The translations under genes and the position numbers were made by a program. Positions 34,167 through 38,594 of a stretch of DNA of 38,594 nucleotides are shown one piece after another (within the stretch, counting starts at the first letter, position 1; each line of letters opens with the position of its first letter). The DNA comes from an uncultured Bacteroides sp. (GTDB taxonomy: Bacteria > Bacteroidota > Bacteroidia > Bacteroidales > Bacteroidaceae). The notes below the pieces were generated by a model. That model was not told where the DNA came from. It saw only the letters and a list, made by a program, of their open reading frames with translations, and made no database searches. The stretch spans positions 1 through 38,594 of the forward strand of contig CAMTOV010000010.1 of NCBI GenBank assembly GCA_947074235.1, in the 5' to 3' direction.

Positions 34167-36599
34167 ATGAAACATAATTTAATCGCATTTTTTACATTTA
34201 GCACATTCCTGTTTTTCTCTTGCTCTTCTCCCAACAAAGCTGAGCATGAATATTTATTCTACACATCGCCGGCCGAACAATGGGAAGAAACACTCCCTCT
34301 GGGAAATGGTCGCCTAGGCATGATGCCCGATGGTGGTGTAGAACACGAGACCATTGTATTGAACGAAATTAGTATGTGGAGCGGTTCGGTGGCCGATTAT
34401 AGAAACGAAGAAGCTGCAAACTGTCTACCCATTATTCAAGAGCTATTATTTGAAGGAAAGAATAGAGAGGCTCAAGAAATGATGTACAAAAGCTTTGTGC
34501 CTAAGAAACCGGAGAAAGGGGGAACGTATGGATTGTATCAGATGCTAGCCGATTTGAATATAGACTATCTATATAGCAACAGCGATACTATAAACGACTA
34601 TAAAAGAGCTTTAGATTTATCTACTTCGGTGGCTTACACCAGGCTTTCGCGCGGAGAGCAACAGTATGAACGAAAGTATTTTGCCTCGCGCGATAAGGAT
34701 GTATTGGTTATAAAACTAACCAGCAATCTTCCACATCACATTAGCTTGAAGATAGGCATGACACGACCCACAGAAAACGGAGATATACATCAAGCTACTG
34801 TTAACCAAACAGGGATATTAGAACTCACCGGTGTGTTGGATAGTGGTAAGGAAGGCATCGACGGAATAGCCTATGCTGCATGTGCTGAAGTAAAAGCCCT
34901 TGGCAGAAAAGCAGTAAGAACCATTAATAATGATGAGATTATTGTAGAGAATGCCAAAGAAGTGTGGATTGTGGTCTCGGCTGCTACTTCGTTTTTTGAG
35001 AAAAACAACTACTTGCAACGTGCACACGAATTACTGGCAGCTGCTATCAACGACGACTTGAATGTGACTGAAAAAGAGAGTATCAAGAGTTATCAAGCAC
35101 TCTATGATAGAGCAGGTATTAAAATAGAAGGCAATCCTGAATTAAAAAAAATTCCGACAGATGAAAGGATATTGAGATTTCAACAAGAGGAGGATCCTTC
35201 GCTGGCTTCATTGTATTACAACTATGGTCGCTATCTATTGATTAGTTCTACTCGTCCAGGCTCTCTCCCACCCAACCTACAAGGATTGTGGGCTAATGAT
35301 ATTCAAACACCTTGGAATGGAGATTATCATACCAATATCAATGTGCAAATGAATCACTGGCCGGTGGAGCAAGGCAATCTTTCGGAACTTCACCTGCCGC
35401 TAGTAGAGCTTACTAAAGGATTGGTAGAGAGTGGCCAAGAAACAGCTAAGGCCTTTTATGGTGATAATGCCAAAGGCTGGGTGGCACACATGATGACCAA
35501 CGTGTGGCAATATACTGCACCGGGCGAACATCCATCGTGGGGAGCTACCAATACGGGTGGTGCATGGCTATGTGCACATCTTTGGGAGCATTATCTGTAC
35601 ACACAAGATAAAGCTTACTTAGAAGATATTTATCCTACATTGAAAGGCGCTTCAGAGTTTTTCTTATCTACTATGGTAGAAGAGCCTAAGCATGGCTGGT
35701 TGGTAACTGCACCAACATCATCGCCCGAAAACACATTCTTTGTTGGCGACGACCGCACTCCTATCAGTGTATGTATGGCTCCAACTATGGATAACCAATT
35801 GGTGAGAGAGCTTTACAGCAATGTGATAGAGGCATCTAAAATACTAAATATAGATAATGACTACAGTGAGCAATTAGCATCGGCTTTGTCTAAACTACCA
35901 CCAAATCAAATAAGCGATAAAGGGTATTTGATGGAGTGGCTGGAAGATTACGAAGAAGCTGAGCCTCAACATCGTCATGTATCTCATCTATATGGATTGC
36001 ACCCAAGCAATCAAATATCTACCACACTTACTCCAGAGCTAGCCGAAGCTTGCAAGGAAACACTAGAACGAAGAGGTGATGGTGGTACAGGATGGAGTCG
36101 TGCATGGAAAATAAACTTCTGGGCCAGACTGGGAGATGGCAATAGAGCTTATAGCTTATTCAAAAGTTTAATGGTTCCGGCTTATACTCCCGAGAATCCA
36201 AGACAACATGGAAGTGGCACATTCCCTAATCTATTCTGTTCGCATCCGCCTTTTCAGATAGATGGCAACTGGGGAGGCACAGCAGGTATTGGTGAGATGC
36301 TATTGCAAAGTCAAGATGGATTTATTAATCTTTTGCCTGCTCTACCCGATGCATGGTCTAGCGGAAGTTTCTACGGATTGAAAGTGCGTGGTGGTGCAAC
36401 GGTTGGCTTGGCATGGGAGAATGGTAAACCACTGAATGCAACAATCAAAGCAATGCATCCAGGAGTTTATAAATTCAAGAATCCTACACCAAATGGTGCG
36501 ATAAAAGTAATCAGCAAAGGGAAGATTGAGACGACTAATGCAGATTATTTTGAAGTTACATTAGGCAAAGACGAAACAGCAACTATCAGCTTCTTATAA
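34167..36599 (+). CDS. Alpha-L-fucosidase, glycoside hydrolase family 95, lipoprotein
   Basis: An 810-residue exported enzyme that probably removes alpha-1,2-linked fucose from host or dietary glycans. The N-terminus (IAFFTFSTFLFFSCSSPNK) is a lipoprotein-type signal with Cys near residue 19. The N-terminal domain starts YTSPAEQWEETLPLGNGRLGMM. The catalytic barrel includes LQGLWANDIQTPWNGDYHTNINVQMNHWPVEQGNLSELHLPL, with the Asn residues of the family, APTSSPENTF with a Glu, and SHPPFQIDGNWGGTAGIGEMLLQS with the conserved Asp. The length of about 800 is normal. It reads to a stop inside a perfect hairpin shared with the converging MFS gene. No SusC/SusD genes lie beside it, so it is outside a classic polysaccharide-use locus in this window. 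Confidence 0.93.
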   Translation: MKHNLIAFFTFSTFLFFSCSSPNKAEHEYLFYTSPAEQWEETLPLGNGRLGMMPDGGVEHETIVLNEISMWSGSVADYRNEEAANCLPIIQELLFEGKNREAQEMMYKSFVPKKPEKGGTYGLYQMLADLNIDYLYSNSDTINDYKRALDLSTSVAYTRLSRGEQQYERKYFASRDKDVLVIKLTSNLPHHISLKIGMTRPTENGDIHQATVNQTGILELTGVLDSGKEGIDGIAYAACAEVKALGRKAVRTINNDEIIVENAKEVWIVVSAATSFFEKNNYLQRAHELLAAAINDDLNVTEKESIKSYQALYDRAGIKIEGNPELKKIPTDERILRFQQEEDPSLASLYYNYGRYLLISSTRPGSLPPNLQGLWANDIQTPWNGDYHTNINVQMNHWPVEQGNLSELHLPLVELTKGLVESGQETAKAFYGDNAKGWVAHMMTNVWQYTAPGEHPSWGATNTGGAWLCAHLWEHYLYTQDKAYLEDIYPTLKGASEFFLSTMVEEPKHGWLVTAPTSSPENTFFVGDDRTPISVCMAPTMDNQLVRELYSNVIEASKILNIDNDYSEQLASALSKLPPNQISDKGYLMEWLEDYEEAEPQHRHVSHLYGLHPSNQISTTLTPELAEACKETLERRGDGGTGWSRAWKINFWARLGDGNRAYSLFKSLMVPAYTPENPRQHGSGTFPNLFCSHPPFQIDGNWGGTAGIGEMLLQSQDGFINLLPALPDAWSSGSFYGLKVRGGATVGLAWENGKPLNATIKAMHPGVYKFKNPTPNGAIKVISKGKIETTNADYFEVTLGKDETATISFL

Positions 36600-36609
36600 G
36601 CTGATAGTT
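36581..36609. terminator. Bidirectional hairpin between GH95 and MFS genes
   Basis: A perfect 12-base inverted repeat, AACTATCAGCTT / AAGCTGATAGTT, with a 5-base loop. It covers the fucosidase stop codon and reaches the first two bases of the stop of the converging MFS gene. The T tract on either strand is poor, so termination efficiency is uncertain, but the position suits a shared terminator. Confidence 0.7.
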
Positions 36610-37762
36610 ATCTGACACGTTTGCTTTTAAAATAGGGATAAGTTATCAGAAGGAAAAACACAAATGCCACCAATGAAGCTATTGAAGCATAAAGTGGTAG
36701 TGCATCAATCTGATTATTGGCTTGCAAATGGCAAGCCAAAGCAATGCCCGATGATATGCCAATGCTCCACGCAAGAAAATGAGAAGTATTGGCAGTGCCT
36801 CGCTGACAATGATGAGATAGTTTCACAAACACCAACAGAAACTCCGGAGCTACCAATCCCAAACCTAAACCCAACAATAATGGAGGGAATGCAGACAAGG
36901 CAATCTCGTGAAACAAAGTGGCGAATATGATAAAAATAAGCCCTACGGAGATAGCTAAAAAAGATTTATCATTTGTAAAAAACAACCTATATAGTATCAA
37001 AGCCAAAGGGAATCCGAGCACTACGAATGCAAAGAATGGCAGTTCATAGCCTAAAAATATCACCCCACAAGTGTAGTGATGAAAGATAGGAACAAACAAT
37101 CCTGGAATGAAAGCTATAATCATTAAGTTGATAGCAGGCACCCACGCACGCAGCAATAAGAAGCGATCGGTAGAACATAAAGAAGTAACTATTGGCGCTC
37201 TAAATGGCACATATAGTGTAAATAAGAATAGATTTCCTAAAAGACCTGCAACCACAGATACAATTAGAAAAATCTCAAAGCTATACCATTGATATAGCCA
37301 CACCCCTAAAGCCACACCAGACAACATACCCAGTCGCACCATCCACGAGAAGGTGAGATTGCCATAGCTACGTTTATTGGTATGTGTGATATCTATTGCA
37401 AGAGTAACACCGGCCATAGTAGCCAACCCTACAAACATGCCTTGCACAGCACAAAGTGCCAAAAGCATCGAGTAATTATCCACAAAATAGTAGCCAATTG
37501 TAGCACCAATCAAACCCAAAGAAGAGAGGATACATACATGTTTTCGCTTGTAAGCATCGACTATATAGGCTGAGAAAGGACCTACAACCAACATCCCCGC
37601 CGTAAGCACCAGAAACAACTTTCCGGTATCGGCTATAGATAGGCCCAATCGCTGCGACATCTCCAAAGGGATGACAGGAAAGAGCATATACAAAGAGATG
37701 AATAACAACAAATTAGCAATACAAACCCGCATAAATTGAGCCGTACACAAACGGTTTGCCAT
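36608..37762 (-). CDS. MFS transporter of unknown substrate
   Basis: A 384-residue membrane protein with about 11-12 hydrophobic segments. The MFS loop between helices 2 and 3 is seen as VGPFSAYIVDAYKRKHV, comparable to the family G-x-x-x-D-R-x-G-R/K motif but degenerate. The C-terminus is YFKSKRVR. It follows panB by 9 bases on the same strand, so it is likely co-transcribed, but a link to pantothenate is not shown; drug/sugar efflux proteins of this size are common in Bacteroidales. Its stop lies at the edge of the shared hairpin with the GH95 gene. Confidence 0.8.
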   Translation of the reverse strand: MANRLCTAQFMRVCIANLLLFISLYMLFPVIPLEMSQRLGLSIADTGKLFLVLTAGMLVVGPFSAYIVDAYKRKHVCILSSLGLIGATIGYYFVDNYSMLLALCAVQGMFVGLATMAGVTLAIDITHTNKRSYGNLTFSWMVRLGMLSGVALGVWLYQWYSFEIFLIVSVVAGLLGNLFLFTLYVPFRAPIVTSLCSTDRFLLLRAWVPAINLMIIAFIPGLFVPIFHHYTCGVIFLGYELPFFAFVVLGFPLALILYRLFFTNDKSFLAISVGLIFIIFATLFHEIALSAFPPLLLGLGLGLVAPEFLLVFVKLSHHCQRGTANTSHFLAWSIGISSGIALACHLQANNQIDALPLYASIASLVAFVFFLLITYPYFKSKRVR

Positions 37763-37771
37763 AAATATTCA

Positions 37772-38593
37772 TTAATACTGTTCTTTCTCGTTAGGGAAAT
37801 AGCAGTTTTTTACATCAGATACATAGCGGCTAAGAGCATCAGTCATCACTGAGTGCAAATCGGCATAACGGCGCAAGAAGCGAGGACGGAATCCATGATT
37901 CATACCAAGCATATCTTGAACAACCAATACTTGACCATCTACATCACCACCAGCACCAATACCTATCACAGGTATAGTTAATTCGCTAGACACACGAGCC
38001 GCCAAGGTAGCAGGAATCTTTTCCAACACAATAGCAAAGCAACCTGCTTCTTCAAGCAGTTTAGCATCTTTAATTAGTTTTTCGGCCTCAGCATCATCTT
38101 TGGCACGCACAGTGTATGTGCCATATTTATTGATAGATTGTGGCATAAGACCCAAGTGTCCCATCACAGGAATACCGGCACTCAGGATACGTTTTACAGT
38201 ATCAATAATTTCTTCACCGCCTTCTAGCTTCAAAGCATCGGCATGGCTCTCTTTCATGATACGAATAGCAGAAGCAAGCCCTTCTAACTCATTACCTTGG
38301 TAAGAGCCAAACGGCATATCTACTACCACCATGGCACGTTTTACTCCACGCACAACCGATTTACCATGATAAATCATTTGGTCGAGTGTGATAGGAAGAG
38401 TAGTTACGTTACCCGCCATCACGTTAGATGCAGAGTCGCCCACTAAAATTACATCCATTCCGGCACCATCTACAATTTGTGCCATTGTATAATCGTATGC
38501 AGTTAGCATTGAGATTTTTTCACCACGTTGCTTCATCTCTATAAGACGATGCGTTGTCACTTTTCTTGTATCATCTGATATATAACCAGCCAT
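37772..38593 (-). CDS. panB: 3-methyl-2-oxobutanoate hydroxymethyltransferase
   Basis: PanB makes ketopantoate from alpha-ketoisovalerate and methylene-tetrahydrofolate, the first committed step of pantothenate (vitamin B5) synthesis. The 273-residue product is full length, beginning [38 protein letters not shown]. The signature motifs [26 protein letters not shown] (Mg-binding Asp), [27 protein letters not shown] and [25 protein letters not shown] are all present. The ATG is one base from the window end, so the gene is complete but the promoter is outside. It precedes the MFS gene by 9 bases. Confidence 0.97.
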   Translation of the reverse strand: MAGYISDDTRKVTTHRLIEMKQRGEKISMLTAYDYTMAQIVDGAGMDVILVGDSASNVMAGNVTTLPITLDQMIYHGKSVVRGVKRAMVVVDMPFGSYQGNELEGLASAIRIMKESHADALKLEGGEEIIDTVKRILSAGIPVMGHLGLMPQSINKYGTYTVRAKDDAEAEKLIKDAKLLEEAGCFAIVLEKIPATLAARVSSELTIPVIGIGAGGDVDGQVLVVQDMLGMNHGFRPRFLRRYADLHSVMTDALSRYVSDVKNCYFPNEKEQY

Positions 38594-38594
38594 A

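Noticed and set aside
1-38594. CRISPR arrays, tRNA/rRNA genes, insertion sequences
   Set aside because: No regularly spaced repeats, no cloverleaf-like RNA, and no transposase or terminal-repeat structure were seen on either strand.

Overview
The window looks like a chromosomal segment from a member of the Bacteroidota, most likely order Bacteroidales. The clues are signal peptides ending in AQ, weak or absent Shine-Dalgarno sequences, promoter-like TAnnTTTG boxes, and Bacteroidales-type families (DUF4301, a GH95 fucosidase lipoprotein, a PEGA/formylglycine-enzyme-fold protein, a long RelA homologue). I cannot fix the genus from sequence alone. Coding density is high, no gene-free stretch reaches 300 bases, and I found no tRNA, rRNA, CRISPR array or insertion sequence.

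Layout. (1) 1-1976: purT and a small DUF2231-type membrane protein, separated by hairpin terminators. (2) 1982-13030: the most unusual region. A minus-strand operon encodes a 3-span membrane protein, a 1028-residue divergent tubulin/FtsZ-like GTPase, a zinc-ribbon/transmembrane/BIG2/MORN-like protein, and a run of exported proteins (two of unknown fold, one NTF2-like, one PEGA plus inactive formylglycine-enzyme fold, a CsgG/FlgT-like protein and a small secreted protein). A second CsgG/FlgT-like paralogue follows as its own unit. A divergent XRE-type regulator (13264) faces the operon across 272 bases that hold two similar palindromes, one at each predicted transcription start. (3) 13660-16413: a DUF4301 protein and a PagL-like outer-membrane protein. 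(4) 16492-31322: a nitrate respiration and molybdenum block, all minus strand. In transcription order it holds a metal/oxyanion ABC transporter (binding protein, permease, ATPase), a TrmO-FmdE fusion, NarK, NarG, NarH, NarJ, NarI, a THEP1-like P-loop NTPase, MobA, then an SQR/NDH-2-like flavoprotein and an HPP-family membrane protein. (5) 31539-36599, plus strand: a RelA-type (p)ppGpp synthetase with a degenerate hydrolase domain, diacylglycerol kinase, and the GH95 fucosidase. (6) 36608-38593, minus strand: PanB and an MFS transporter, meeting the fucosidase gene at a perfect hairpin that covers both stop codons.

How it works together. The Nar block is nearly self-contained: oxyanion uptake (ABC), cofactor maturation (MobA, NTPase, NarJ), the membrane-bound cytoplasm-facing nitrate reductase (NarGHI), nitrate/nitrite exchange (NarK, perhaps HPP) and a possible quinone-reducing partner (SQR-like). 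The tubulin-like operon looks like an envelope-spanning system: a cytoplasmic filament-type GTPase, two membrane proteins that could link it across the inner membrane, and six or seven exported proteins. Its function is unknown; related divergent tubulin families have been proposed to act in membrane remodelling.
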